Below, piece after piece: positions 9,001 to 17,472 of a DNA stretch of 36,228 nt. The position numbers and the translations under genes are program-made. The notes beneath the pieces were generated by a model, which saw nothing but the letters and a program-made list of their open reading frames with translations, had not been told where the DNA came from and searched no databases. Location: contig WFTQ01000038.1 in assembly GCA_015485355.1 (NCBI GenBank), positions 1 through 36,228 on the forward strand, written 5' to 3'. The DNA is from a bacterium (lineage in GTDB: Bacteria; Calditrichota; Calditrichia; RBG-13-44-9; J042). The first letter of the stretch is position 1; every line of letters starts with the position of its first letter.

Positions 9001-10401
9001 CGAGACTTTACCTTTGAGTATTTGACCCGGGAAGAACGGCAATTGATACCTCCTTTGCTCATTTACCTGCGGGCGGAGTTGCTGAATGAACTCAACCGGG
9101 AAATGGTGCTGGAATGGCTCTCCACCGACTATCCGGTTAAAATCATGCTGGAGGTTCAGGACCTTTGGGATGGGGCGACCTCGGTACAGGAAACGCCCTG
9201 CTTATCGAACTGGGCCTTGCGGATAGCTCGCATGGCAATAGGTTTGAATCGTGCCTATGTCTTTCAGGCCAGCATTGCCAATGTAGAGGCATTGCAAAAG
9301 GCTTTGTGGGAGGGATTGGCTTATTCCGGTCCCGCGTTATGGAGTGTGTGGATCGGTCGGCCGCAGTGGTATCCGGCGTTATCGCCTTATCTGGTTGCGG
9401 CCGCCGCTCAGGAAGCCCGGGGTTTTCCGGTGTTGACTTTCAACCCCTCCGCGGGCGATACCTGGGCGGATTGTTTTTCCCTGGAAGGCAATCCCGATCC
9501 CGAAAGCGACTGGCCTGAAACCGAATTTTCCTATAAGGGGCGGGATGGGGAAACGCTCACCCAAAAGCTTCCCTTTACCTTTGTCGATTGGCTCAGCACC
9601 CACATGTTGTTCCGGCATCATTTTCTGGTATTGCCGCCAGGCATTCAGGATTCCCGATTTATCCCTCTGGCCGAATACTGGCGGTTGTCGGAAGAGGAGC
9701 GGCTGCAGAGGGTTCCCTATATTTTAATGGTTGATGAGGGCCGTTGTCTGCAGCGGGTGGTCATCACCCGTCCGATGGTGGAAGCCGCACGGATGGTTCT
9801 GGCCGATTGGCACATGTTGCAGGAGATGGGTGGGATTCGCAATTCCCACGCCCTGCGGCTTTTGGAGGTGGAGCGGTCCCGTTTACGACGGGAGATGGAA
9901 GCGGAGGTACAGGCAATCGAGCAGCGTTTTCGGTCTGAGATGGAAAAGACGCTGGGCGAGGTTGCCCGAGATATCGTTTCCAACATTGCGGCGGGATTGT
10001 TGGGTCAGGCCGCCGGCCCGGTGGCCCCGTTAGCGGGACTACCGCAGGAGGTGGAAGCTCCCCCAGAGATGCCGTCGCCCTCTTCCGAGGAGACTGCGGA
10101 AGCGGAGGCTTCCGCGGAGGCGGCGGTGGAAGAAGAGGAAGAAGCCCTGCGATTTGACGATCCTTTTATCGAAACGCCCCGCTGCACCAGTTGTGGAGAG
10201 TGCATAACGATCAACAATCGGCTGTTCGCTTATAATGACAATAAACAGGCGTATATCGCAGACCCGGATGCGGGTTCCTACCGAGAGCTGGTCCTGGCAG
10301 CGGAAAAGTGTCCGGTCCATATCATTCATCCCGGTAAACCGCGTAATCCCGATGAGCCGGGTTTGGACGAACTTGTCAAACGGGCGGAACCGTATTTGTA
10401 G
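6022..10401 (+). CDS. giant degenerate PFOR-like protein A with C-terminal single-cluster ferredoxin domain
   Basis: A 1459-aa protein that follows the domain order of pyruvate:ferredoxin oxidoreductase but has lost its active site. Residues about 15-210 resemble PFOR domain I, about 265-375 domain II, and about 433-560 the gamma-like domain III. About 620-940 is unrecognised helical sequence where PFOR would carry its internal ferredoxin domain; no CxxCxxCxxxC motif remains there. About 950-1150 corresponds to the TPP domain but lacks GDG and TGGQ. A coiled coil (about 1253-1323) and a Glu/Ala/Pro-rich linker (about 1330-1380) lead to a ferredoxin domain with C1388, C1391, C1394 and C1430, enough for one [4Fe-4S] cluster. 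I chose ATG 6022 because GGTGGAG lies nine bases upstream; an earlier start at 5989 has no such site. It is a paralog of the protein at 11271. Non-catalytic electron-carrying or scaffold role is inferred. Confidence 0.85.
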   Translation: MKRKHKSTAGASQATPSGDALQPVDKVWDVFTAALDLSVQTAEMIGTRRDEPTAYVVWLWNRWREEKPPPYPSMPVRFFTTRGIFSTVEELAGRARAGKRVAFIGTGDVLPRSRGNDRQPFVIHWVWDNDVPLAHPPFFQWVCRDVQQWADLTIVSRKLAELALMPGVLTISQQKEAMRLEPILSPPAPLLREFLGQPGDDIVCPVAWQRNIFGPTRRRIPEGFDFASLAAPVPDEEEFFVLLQQVLADFQRLTERRYAPVDAVGVQAAEVVILTAGGFYEPLQRRLGELSEAAGTKVGAIHLNLIHPFPGHLLAHHLKGKKLVVLLIPSRQDRAECLLRSLRLSFEKAFERGTIQGKSVPRELSRWPAYHQIHDRPRVLVVRQKGNRLNVDALAQALPGWLRRPFAAEGLQLPEFSGDPAEKTASGRGRRKNDRFTVLYRSETALWQGRIFATAIRRIVQADCRVVGPPLAHRAHIHLGRPGSIPMEETGPIDAIISPEWLFGQITEDLGRLRKGGVLLLQGDAGEPERLWSHLPRSARRQLLDGHYRVYTIDAIAGARENPSGAEEAWMAWVYLGALLKIVFQHYEEYKWLAISEKQLKGVIKSLEANASRALLYGWQQVRRVDPEEWEPFSEPIALTDEGPQIREPARDGEPSEKKLEARRFQAYLTFHFTGRRPREASQPFRNSSLIPVLLHPFRNLLNIRFHFPVCLVQDPDRSVRPLQDIFDDLIEQNRPDGEAGEQFRRDVLRLEKAIKQQIATGTRATLTRLWEMAAESILQEAPISPERKETLIQNWQTARRALRVDGLVLDCRPDAALLLYRHIWNVHRRLQVKSFADELDGYMVRLSDILKSDEQKSPEAVKPETLKASVGAAFQEDLDFEQLSHILEATAAEGESLSPRRRWRIRATLATLKKYRPLFYPEPLPAESQEDIWNENGSFFPIVAPDTVDNLARALGAYEAQMHNVVEFFRAVHIARLEVENRYREDRHDAFFRDFTFEYLTREERQLIPPLLIYLRAELLNELNREMVLEWLSTDYPVKIMLEVQDLWDGATSVQETPCLSNWALRIARMAIGLNRAYVFQASIANVEALQKALWEGLAYSGPALWSVWIGRPQWYPALSPYLVAAAAQEARGFPVLTFNPSAGDTWADCFSLEGNPDPESDWPETEFSYKGRDGETLTQKLPFTFVDWLSTHMLFRHHFLVLPPGIQDSRFIPLAEYWRLSEEERLQRVPYILMVDEGRCLQRVVITRPMVEAARMVLADWHMLQEMGGIRNSHALRLLEVERSRLRREMEAEVQAIEQRFRSEMEKTLGEVARDIVSNIAAGLLGQAAGPVAPLAGLPQEVEAPPEMPSPSSEETAEAEASAEAAVEEEEEALRFDDPFIETPRCTSCGECITINNRLFAYNDNKQAYIADPDAGSYRELVLAAEKCPVHIIHPGKPRNPDEPGLDELVKRAEPYL

Positions 10402-10414
10402 GAGTGGGCGGGGA

Positions 10415-11281
10415 ATGGATATCGTCACAGCCATTGGATTCATAGCCGTATTGAGCGTTTTTTTAGCCGTTGCGCTGGCTATTGCCAACAGCAAGTTGAA
10501 AGTGCAGGAAGACCCCCGCATTGGCCGCGTGGAGGAAATGTTGCCCGGCGCCAATTGCGGCGCCTGTGGTTTGCCGGGTTGTCGGGCGTTTGCCGAAAAC
10601 GTGGTGGCGGGAAAAATTTTACCCGGCCAATGCCCCGTAGGGGGGCCGGAAACCGCCCGCATGGTGGCGGAATACCTGGGGGTGGATGCCGGACAAACCG
10701 TCAAGAAAGTGGCCCGATTATTGTGCGCGGGAAACCGAGAAGTGGCTCCCCAGATTGCCGAATATGACGGTTATCCTTCCTGCAGAGCCGCTGCCGCGGT
10801 TACCGGAGGATTTAAAGGGTGCGTTTACGGCTGCCTGGGGTTGGGCGATTGTGTGGCATCCTGTACCTTCGATGCCATGTTTATGGCTCCCAATGGATTA
10901 CCGATGATCGACGTGGAAAAATGCACCGGATGCGGCGATTGTGTTCGTGCCTGTCCCAAAGGTATCATCGAACTGTATCCCATCTCCCAGCATTTGATAG
11001 TGCAATGCAAGTCCCTTTTGGCCGGCGATGATGCCTTGGCGGTATGCGAGGTGGCCTGTACGGGTTGTGGCATTTGCGCCGCCGATGCCCCGGAAGGGTT
11101 AATCACCATGCAACACCATCTCCCCATTGTCCATCAGGATCGATTGAGTCTGGAAACAGAGCTGGCGACTCTGCGCTGCCCCACAGGCGCCATTACCTGG
11201 GTGGAGGGCCAGCAATTTCCCGAATTATTTTACCCGCTCAAAACCGCTAAACAGAAAGCGAAGGCGAGCCGTGTGGTTTAA
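10415..11281 (+). CDS. rnfB: Rnf electron transport complex subunit B
   Basis: Membrane-anchored iron-sulfur subunit (288 aa) thought to receive electrons from ferredoxin and pass them into the Rnf complex. Residues 3-24 form one hydrophobic anchor. The four-Cys motif C48, C51, C56, C73 is the N-terminal RnfB cluster. A ferredoxin module has C136, C140, C146, C150 and C170, C173, C176, C180. The last module keeps C215, C218, C221 and C255, but the fourth Cys is A225 and the whole second CxxCxxC is gone; these are exactly the ligands of one cluster. This is the long RnfB type seen in clostridia-like Rnf. ATG 10415 lies 13 bases after the preceding gene. Its 3' end overlaps the next start by 11 bases. 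Its position first and apart from the other rnf genes is unusual. Confidence 0.95.
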   Translation: MDIVTAIGFIAVLSVFLAVALAIANSKLKVQEDPRIGRVEEMLPGANCGACGLPGCRAFAENVVAGKILPGQCPVGGPETARMVAEYLGVDAGQTVKKVARLLCAGNREVAPQIAEYDGYPSCRAAAAVTGGFKGCVYGCLGLGDCVASCTFDAMFMAPNGLPMIDVEKCTGCGDCVRACPKGIIELYPISQHLIVQCKSLLAGDDALAVCEVACTGCGICAADAPEGLITMQHHLPIVHQDRLSLETELATLRCPTGAITWVEGQQFPELFYPLKTAKQKAKASRVV

Positions 11282-14200
11282 GAAAAAAAGAGCTCTGAAT
11301 GACCGTGTTCCTTTTCCGGGTACCTGGGATGCCCTGGATGGTCATGGGGCCGTCTGGCAGGTGGAACGGATCGCCAGTCAGGCCATCCAGGTCCACAACA
11401 TTCCCAATACGGCGCAGCTGGTTCGGCAACTTCAGGAGGTTCCGGATTGGGATCGGGTACTGGTGTTTAAATCCACCGCCGATAGCCGTATCCTATCGGG
11501 CCTTACCGTGGGTACGGCCCTGGTCGGCTTGCGCTCGGTGGCCTTTACCAGCGGCGTTGGGCTTGCGGAAATGCAATCCTCGCTGGATGCAGCAGTCGGT
11601 AAACGGCTCTCTTTTGTTCTTCACTTAACCAGCCGGGCTCTGGGTCGGCATGCCGAAACGCTGTGGCCGGGCCACGATGACTATCATGCCCTCTCCCGCA
11701 GTGGCTTGTTCCAGCTCTTTGCCAAGAATGTGCAGGAGGCGGCCGATTTCACGCTCATCGCCCATCGCATAGCCGAATTGGCGTTGAATCCCGGATTGGT
11801 GGCTCAGGACAGCTTTCTGACCAGCCATTCGATACAGCCCGTGCGTTTGCCGGAACCCGAGGCGGTCCGGTGCTTTCTGGGGGATCCCGGAGACTGGATC
11901 GATTGTCCTACACCGGCGCAAAAGTTGCTCTTCGGAGAAAAGCGACGGCGCATTCCGGAATGGTTCACTATCGACCGGCCTTTAGGAATCGGCATTGTTC
12001 AGGACCGCGAAAGTTTCTTTCGGGCCGTTGCGGGCCAGCAGCCTTATTTCTGGCAACATGTGGCCCCCATTGCCGATCAGGTGTTCGAGGAATTCGCCCG
12101 GTTGACCGGAAGAAGATACGCACGCATCCAGACCTATCGGCTGGAAGACGCCGATTATGTGCTCGTGGCTCAGGGTTCTCTGGTCGAAGAGCTGGAGAGG
12201 CTGGCCGATGTTCTTCGCCGCCGGAAAAAATGGAAAGTCGGTGTCCTGAATGTCAGCATGTTTCGGCCTTTTCCCGGGGATCGGATTTCCCATCTGTTAA
12301 AGGGGAAGAAGGGCGTGACGGTATTCGAAAGAGTGGAGCCGGCGCTTGCCCAGGACCCTCCGTTACTCGGTGAAATTCGGGCCGCCCTGGACCGGGCCGT
12401 GGAAAATGGCCGACAGAAAAACGCAACCCTTCCTTACCCCGATTACGCCGTGTATCAACGTCCCGCGGATCGCCCCCTGTTTTATTCCGCTGTATATGGT
12501 GTGGGGTGCGGCAATCCCGCCTTCGAGCAATTATCAGCGGCGGTGGAGAACATGGTGGACCGAGACCCGCCGCAAAGGCAATATTACTTGGGGGTTCGTT
12601 TCCGTCAGCCGAATTTACGTTTTCCGATTCTGGAACGGGTTCAGCAAATGCTGGATCGGGACTATCCGGATAGAGAAAAATGGGGCCTTTTTGCTACCGC
12701 ATCGGTTTCCGAGACGGTGCGGGATGAACCGCGCCAATCTTTTCTGTGGTTAACGGTTACGGGAACGGGTGGGACCCGCGTGGGAGGGATACTGGCTCGG
12801 GCCTTATTTAAGGGGGCCGATTGGCCGATTCGAACGCTGCCGGAGTATCACCTCCATCAAAGCATTCCTTGTACCAAATATTTCCTGGAACGCCCCCTGG
12901 AAGCGTCCGGAAGTGCACCGGTTGATGGTGGACTTCAGGGGCTGGTGGTGCAGGATGTTTCCCTTGTAACCGCGGTGGATGCTCCGGAGCGCCTGGTCCA
13001 GAATGGTTTTCTGATCGTCCACTGGGAGGGTGCCCCGGAGGCGTTGTGGTTTCAGTTGCCGGAGCGGGTACGCAAGAGCATTCAACAACGCCGGTTGCGG
13101 CTGTTTGCAATCAATGCCCGAGGCGTTGCCCGGGATGTGGCGTCCGATGACCATTTGGAAGGCCCGTTGATGAATCATGCCCTGGCAGGGGCGTTTCTGC
13201 AAGTTGCGCCGCAAATTTCTTCGGAGAGTCGCCCGGCCGTACTCGAGGCCTACCGGAAAGAGCTGGAGGCGGCATACGGCAGGGGTCCTGTTCTGGTTCA
13301 CGAAAGTCAACAGGCGGTGCAACAGGGTATGGCGAAGGTGGAGGCGGTCGAATGGACCTCCCTGCCGCCCGTGGAGGATGTGGTGCTGGGCGAACCCCCG
13401 GCTCCCTGGACGGTTCGGGAAACGCGCCGGTTCGACGCCTCGCTTTTTGACCTGACGCACTTCTGGGAAACGGTCGGATTTTTTTACAAAACCCACCGAG
13501 AGGATCAGACGTTGATCACGCCTCAGCTGGCCATTGGTACCCTGCCGGCCCGGAGCAGCGCCTTTCGGGATTTCACGCCTTCTCGGAAAACCCTTCCGCA
13601 TTGGATATCCGAGCGATGCACCGGATGCGGTTGGTGCTGGACGCTGTGTCCGGAGGGGGCGCTGCCGGCCACGGTTCAAAACCCTGCCGCTATGATAGAA
13701 ACGGCGTTGCAGCAGACGGCGGCGCAGGGAAAACCATTGCTGCAACTTCCGCGCTTGAAGGATAACCTGGCAAAACTGGCCTATAAACTTTTTCTCAAAG
13801 ATGAATTGCACCGGTACCTGACGCTGGGGGAGTTGCTGGAAGATGCCTTCCGGCGGTTGTTGGAGCTGATGCAACCTCCCGATCAGCAAAAGAGCGAGCT
13901 GGAACAGGAGTTCCAGCAATTTCGGGAGGGTATACGTCATTTGCCCATCGTCCGCACCCAACCCTTCTTTGATCAGCCGCATGCCGCCCAAAAAGGAAGT
14001 GGTCTTTTACTCACCCTTGGGGTGAATCCGGACGCTTGCAAATCCTGTGGTTTGTGCACCGCGGTGTGTCCCGAACAAGCTCTGGAAATGTTGGAACAAA
14101 CCGATCGGGATGTCGCGCGCTACCGGCAAAATTGGCGATTTTTAATGGAGCTCCCCGATGTGCCGCTGGCTACAATAGCCGGTTTTCTTCGGGAGGAGGC

Positions 14201-16007
14201 GCCGGAAACTTATGGGTATCTGCTGTTGAACCGCCGGGTGTATCATGCGGTGATCGGGGGGGACAATGCGCCTCCGGCCAGCGGTTCAAAAGTTGCCCTG
14301 CGTCTGGTAGCCGCAGCGGTGGAATCTGTGATGCAGGCTCGGGTTGAGCCGCTGTTACGGCGCATTCAGACCATGATGGAGCAGCTGGAAGCGCGGGTGC
14401 AGGGCCAGGTCAGCCGGTCTCTGAAAATCAACGATTTTGAACAATTTGCGCACAAATTGAGTGCCCTGGAAAAGCGCAAAGTGGATCTGGAAACGTTGGC
14501 GGCGCTGATTCAGGCGGAAAACCAAGCCCCTCCGGTGGTGGACAAAGAGCCGCTGGAGCGACTGGCCACGACGCTCAATACCCTGAAAGAATTGAAAGCG
14601 CTCTATCAACAGGGGGCCGCCGGAGACGGTCGGGCCCGGTTGGCCATGGCGGTGGATGCGGATAGCGTGGCCTTCTGGAGCGGTCTGTATCCTTACAATC
14701 CTTTTCCTTTCCCCTGGGTGCATCATCGGTGTGGGGAGGCCCCCGCACTGGCCGAAGGCCTGGTGGAAGGAGTGACCCGTAAGATGTTGGCGACATTTCG
14801 AACCTTGCGCAAGGCCCGCTGGATTCTGGAAGACACCTATGACCCCCGAACGCACGACAAAGAGTTGGCCCGCTTGGATTGGGAACACCTGACCGAAGAA
14901 GAAAAGCAGTTGGTACCCCCTGTTGTGGTCGTGGGAAGCGAGGGGACCCTGGGCGAGGCGGGTCTGGCAGGGTTGTCCCGCATCTTGCAGCGCTCCCTTC
15001 CTATCAAGATAGTGGTGTTGGATACCCAGGGATATGCCGCCACCGGAGGACAGCCCGGCGCTGGTGGTTTTGCCAGTCAGGGGAAAGACCAGGGGTTCCG
15101 CCGCCAGGAATTGGCCCTGATGGCCCTGGCGTTTCGTCAGGCCTTTGTGCTGCAGGGCAGTATCGGTTACCCGGGCCTGCTCTTGAAGCAATTGCGACGC
15201 TCTCTGGCATTCGACGGTCCGGCACTCGCCGTCATTTACACACCGGAACCCGGTGCCCACGGCCTGTTGCCGGAAAAGGTGCTGGAGCAGGCCCGCCGCG
15301 CCGTCCTTACCCGCACGTTCCCGATCTGGACCTACGATCCCTCCATCCCCGGGGAATTCCAGGCCCGGATCGACCTATCCGCCAATCCAGAGCCGGAAAG
15401 GGATTGGGTGCAGGTCACCGAAATGACCCGCAGTGGAGAAAAACACGGTGCGGAAGTCACCCATTACCTTACCTTTGCCCATTGGGCCGTTCATGAAGTT
15501 CGCTTCCGACCGCAGGTCAAATACCTGCCGCAAAAGGAATGGCATCGGGACCTGGTGCCTCTGGTGGAATACCTTCAGAAACCTTTGCAGGAGCGGGAAG
15601 GGCTGGAACCGTATATTGAAGTGGTGGATGAAAAGGGACGGTTGTTGCGGGTGGTGGTGAGCCCGCAAATGGTTCGCGATACGGAAGATCGATTGCAACA
15701 CTGGCGTTTATTGCAGGAATTGGCCGGTTTGCGTTCCAGCCGGGTAGACCGGATTCGACAGCAGCTGCGGGAAGAACTGGAACAGGAATTTCAGCAACAA
15801 CGGGAGACGCTGGAAAGGGAATACCGCAGGAGAATGGCCGAGCTGGACCAAAAGCACGAGCAGATTTACCGCTCCCGATTGACCCAACGGTTGCTGGAAT
15901 TGAGTGGGTACGGCCGGGATGCTCAGAAGTTAAAGCAAACCCTGCAGGCGTTTGCCGAAAGGGTCCGGAGGAATGGGCGTGGTGACGAAAAAGACTCGGA
16001 GGCTTAA
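11271..16007 (+). CDS. giant degenerate PFOR-like protein B with two ferredoxin motifs and C-terminal coiled coil
   Basis: A 1578-aa protein with full PFOR domain order but a damaged catalytic centre. Domain I is about 1-210, domain II about 290-390 and the gamma-like domain about 402-640. A ferredoxin domain has C783, C786, C789, C793 and C923, C926, C929, C933, separated by an insertion of about 130 residues. The TPP domain is about 1140-1340. There, the family CSGCGE motif reads HHRCGE (C1154 kept, first Cys now H1151), GDG reads SEG (1223-1225) and LDTEVYSNTGGQ reads LDTQGYAATGGQ (1250-1261). In domain I the catalytic Glu of EMQSEAG aligns with Ser, while the SRAL arginine (R122) is kept. 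Residues about 1480-1570 form a charged coiled coil. The GTG start overlaps rnfB; its ribosome-binding site is weak (AAGGCGAG). Electron relay or scaffold between KorAB and Rnf is my inference. Confidence 0.88.
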   Translation: MWFKKKRALNDRVPFPGTWDALDGHGAVWQVERIASQAIQVHNIPNTAQLVRQLQEVPDWDRVLVFKSTADSRILSGLTVGTALVGLRSVAFTSGVGLAEMQSSLDAAVGKRLSFVLHLTSRALGRHAETLWPGHDDYHALSRSGLFQLFAKNVQEAADFTLIAHRIAELALNPGLVAQDSFLTSHSIQPVRLPEPEAVRCFLGDPGDWIDCPTPAQKLLFGEKRRRIPEWFTIDRPLGIGIVQDRESFFRAVAGQQPYFWQHVAPIADQVFEEFARLTGRRYARIQTYRLEDADYVLVAQGSLVEELERLADVLRRRKKWKVGVLNVSMFRPFPGDRISHLLKGKKGVTVFERVEPALAQDPPLLGEIRAALDRAVENGRQKNATLPYPDYAVYQRPADRPLFYSAVYGVGCGNPAFEQLSAAVENMVDRDPPQRQYYLGVRFRQPNLRFPILERVQQMLDRDYPDREKWGLFATASVSETVRDEPRQSFLWLTVTGTGGTRVGGILARALFKGADWPIRTLPEYHLHQSIPCTKYFLERPLEASGSAPVDGGLQGLVVQDVSLVTAVDAPERLVQNGFLIVHWEGAPEALWFQLPERVRKSIQQRRLRLFAINARGVARDVASDDHLEGPLMNHALAGAFLQVAPQISSESRPAVLEAYRKELEAAYGRGPVLVHESQQAVQQGMAKVEAVEWTSLPPVEDVVLGEPPAPWTVRETRRFDASLFDLTHFWETVGFFYKTHREDQTLITPQLAIGTLPARSSAFRDFTPSRKTLPHWISERCTGCGWCWTLCPEGALPATVQNPAAMIETALQQTAAQGKPLLQLPRLKDNLAKLAYKLFLKDELHRYLTLGELLEDAFRRLLELMQPPDQQKSELEQEFQQFREGIRHLPIVRTQPFFDQPHAAQKGSGLLLTLGVNPDACKSCGLCTAVCPEQALEMLEQTDRDVARYRQNWRFLMELPDVPLATIAGFLREEAPETYGYLLLNRRVYHAVIGGDNAPPASGSKVALRLVAAAVESVMQARVEPLLRRIQTMMEQLEARVQGQVSRSLKINDFEQFAHKLSALEKRKVDLETLAALIQAENQAPPVVDKEPLERLATTLNTLKELKALYQQGAAGDGRARLAMAVDADSVAFWSGLYPYNPFPFPWVHHRCGEAPALAEGLVEGVTRKMLATFRTLRKARWILEDTYDPRTHDKELARLDWEHLTEEEKQLVPPVVVVGSEGTLGEAGLAGLSRILQRSLPIKIVVLDTQGYAATGGQPGAGGFASQGKDQGFRRQELALMALAFRQAFVLQGSIGYPGLLLKQLRRSLAFDGPALAVIYTPEPGAHGLLPEKVLEQARRAVLTRTFPIWTYDPSIPGEFQARIDLSANPEPERDWVQVTEMTRSGEKHGAEVTHYLTFAHWAVHEVRFRPQVKYLPQKEWHRDLVPLVEYLQKPLQEREGLEPYIEVVDEKGRLLRVVVSPQMVRDTEDRLQHWRLLQELAGLRSSRVDRIRQQLREELEQEFQQQRETLEREYRRRMAELDQKHEQIYRSRLTQRLLELSGYGRDAQKLKQTLQAFAERVRRNGRGDEKDSEA

Positions 16008-16116
16008 AACGTGGACGCCCGGGTCGGGAGGCATCAGTGGACCGCCGCTGAGGATGATCGGGCACGCGTTCCGTCGGGTGAATAGGGAAACAAAACCCCG
16101 TTAATGCGAGTGAAGG

Positions 16117-17472
16117 ATGGAACGGTTGCTGTTTAGAGAAAAACGAACTTTTAAGCACGGGATTCATCCCCGCGATTATAAGCATTTTACCAGGGACCTA
16201 CCCATCGAGCGGATGCCGTTTGTGAGGGAATACGTGCTGCCTCTCAGCCAGCACGCCGGGGCGCCTTCCCGGCCGGTGGTAAAGCGGGGGGAGCGTGTTT
16301 TTCGGGGGCAATTGATTGCCGAACCAGCCGCCTTTGTTTCCGCCGCGCTTCATGCTCCGGTAACCGGTGTGGTTGCGGCCGTCGAACCCCGGGAACATCC
16401 CGCCGGAAAGATGGTGGATGCCATTGTCATCCAGCGGGACCCGCATTCGCCGCAGACCCTGTTCAATGAACATCCCATTGATTGGAGTGCTTTGACGCCC
16501 TCGGAGCTGCTGGAAATCATCCGCCTGGGAGGATTTGTGGGACTGGGCGGTGCGGCTTTCCCTACACATGTGAAATATGCCATTCCCGAAGGCAAATATG
16601 CCCGATTCTTTTTTGTAAATGCCGCCGAGTGCGAGCCCTTTTTGACCACCGATTATCGCATCATGCTGGAACGCTACCCGCATATCTTTTCGGGTATTCG
16701 GGTGATTCTGAAAATCTTGGGTTCCGAAAAGGCCTATATCGGCGTAGAAGATAACAAACAGGAAGCCATCGCCCTGCTTCGGGAAACCATGCCTTCCGAT
16801 TTGCCCTGCGAAGTCGTTCCGCTGAAAACCAAATATCCCCAGGGTGCCGAAAAGATGCTCATCGAAGCGGTGCTGCATCGGGAAGTTCCCAGCGGACGCC
16901 TGCCCATCGACGTGGAAGTGGTGGTCAATAACGTCGGTACCGTGGCCGCCATTGGAGAACTGTTTGCGTACAATCAACCGTTGATTGAACGGGTTGTTAC
17001 CATCACCGGACCGGGAATTCACCGTCCCGCTAACTTGCTGGTACCCATCGGAACGCGGTTGAGTGACGTCATTGCCCATTGCGGCGGAATGAAAGACAAC
17101 GTGCGTCAGGTGCTCTTTGGGGGTCCCATGATGGGGATGCCTCAGCGTTCCCTGGATGTGCCTATCATGAAGGGGACTTCCGGAGTGCTGTTCCTGACCG
17201 ACGGTGAAGTGGTTCCCCGCCGGGAATATCCCTGCATTCATTGCATGAAGTGTGTAGACGCGTGTCCCATGTACCTGAATCCCAGTCTGCTGGGAATGCT
17301 GGCCCGGGTCCGACGGTACGAGGACATGCTGGAGCATTATATCATGGATTGTATTGAATGCGGGTCGTGTTCCTACGTTTGTCCCTCGAACATCCCGCTG
17401 GTTCAACGGTTTCGGGTGGCCAAGGCTTTGTTACGCGAGAAAATGGCCAGAGAGAGGGCGGTGCAAGGATGA
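16117..17472 (+). CDS. rnfC: Rnf electron transport complex subunit C
   Basis: Peripheral subunit (451 aa) carrying the NAD(H)/FMN site of the Rnf ion pump. The FMN-binding type motif GLGGAAFP is at residues 142-149, an SLBB-type region lies in the middle, and two [4Fe-4S] motifs are near the end: C373, C376, C379, C383 and C412, C415, C418, C422. Length fits the short bacterial RnfC without long C-terminal repeats. There is a 109-base gap after the PFOR-like gene, the largest inside the cluster. The ATG 16117 directly follows GAGTGAAGG, so the ribosome-binding site is very close and the exact start is slightly uncertain. Its stop overlaps the rnfD start as ATGA. Confidence 0.96.
   Translation: MERLLFREKRTFKHGIHPRDYKHFTRDLPIERMPFVREYVLPLSQHAGAPSRPVVKRGERVFRGQLIAEPAAFVSAALHAPVTGVVAAVEPREHPAGKMVDAIVIQRDPHSPQTLFNEHPIDWSALTPSELLEIIRLGGFVGLGGAAFPTHVKYAIPEGKYARFFFVNAAECEPFLTTDYRIMLERYPHIFSGIRVILKILGSEKAYIGVEDNKQEAIALLRETMPSDLPCEVVPLKTKYPQGAEKMLIEAVLHREVPSGRLPIDVEVVVNNVGTVAAIGELFAYNQPLIERVVTITGPGIHRPANLLVPIGTRLSDVIAHCGGMKDNVRQVLFGGPMMGMPQRSLDVPIMKGTSGVLFLTDGEVVPRREYPCIHCMKCVDACPMYLNPSLLGMLARVRRYEDMLEHYIMDCIECGSCSYVCPSNIPLVQRFRVAKALLREKMARERAVQG

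Noticed and set aside
12804-13991. A 395-codon open frame on the minus strand
   Set aside because: It is a shadow inside PFOR-like protein B, with Gln/Arg-rich low-quality sequence and no family resemblance.
11271-16007. The idea that protein B is an active pyruvate:ferredoxin oxidoreductase
   Set aside because: The GDG, NTGG, CSGC and catalytic Glu positions are all changed, so a functional TPP and proximal-cluster site is unlikely.
16198-17406. A 402-codon open frame on the minus strand
   Set aside because: It lies wholly inside rnfC, is His/Gln-rich and matches no family; it is a shadow of the GC-biased coding strand.
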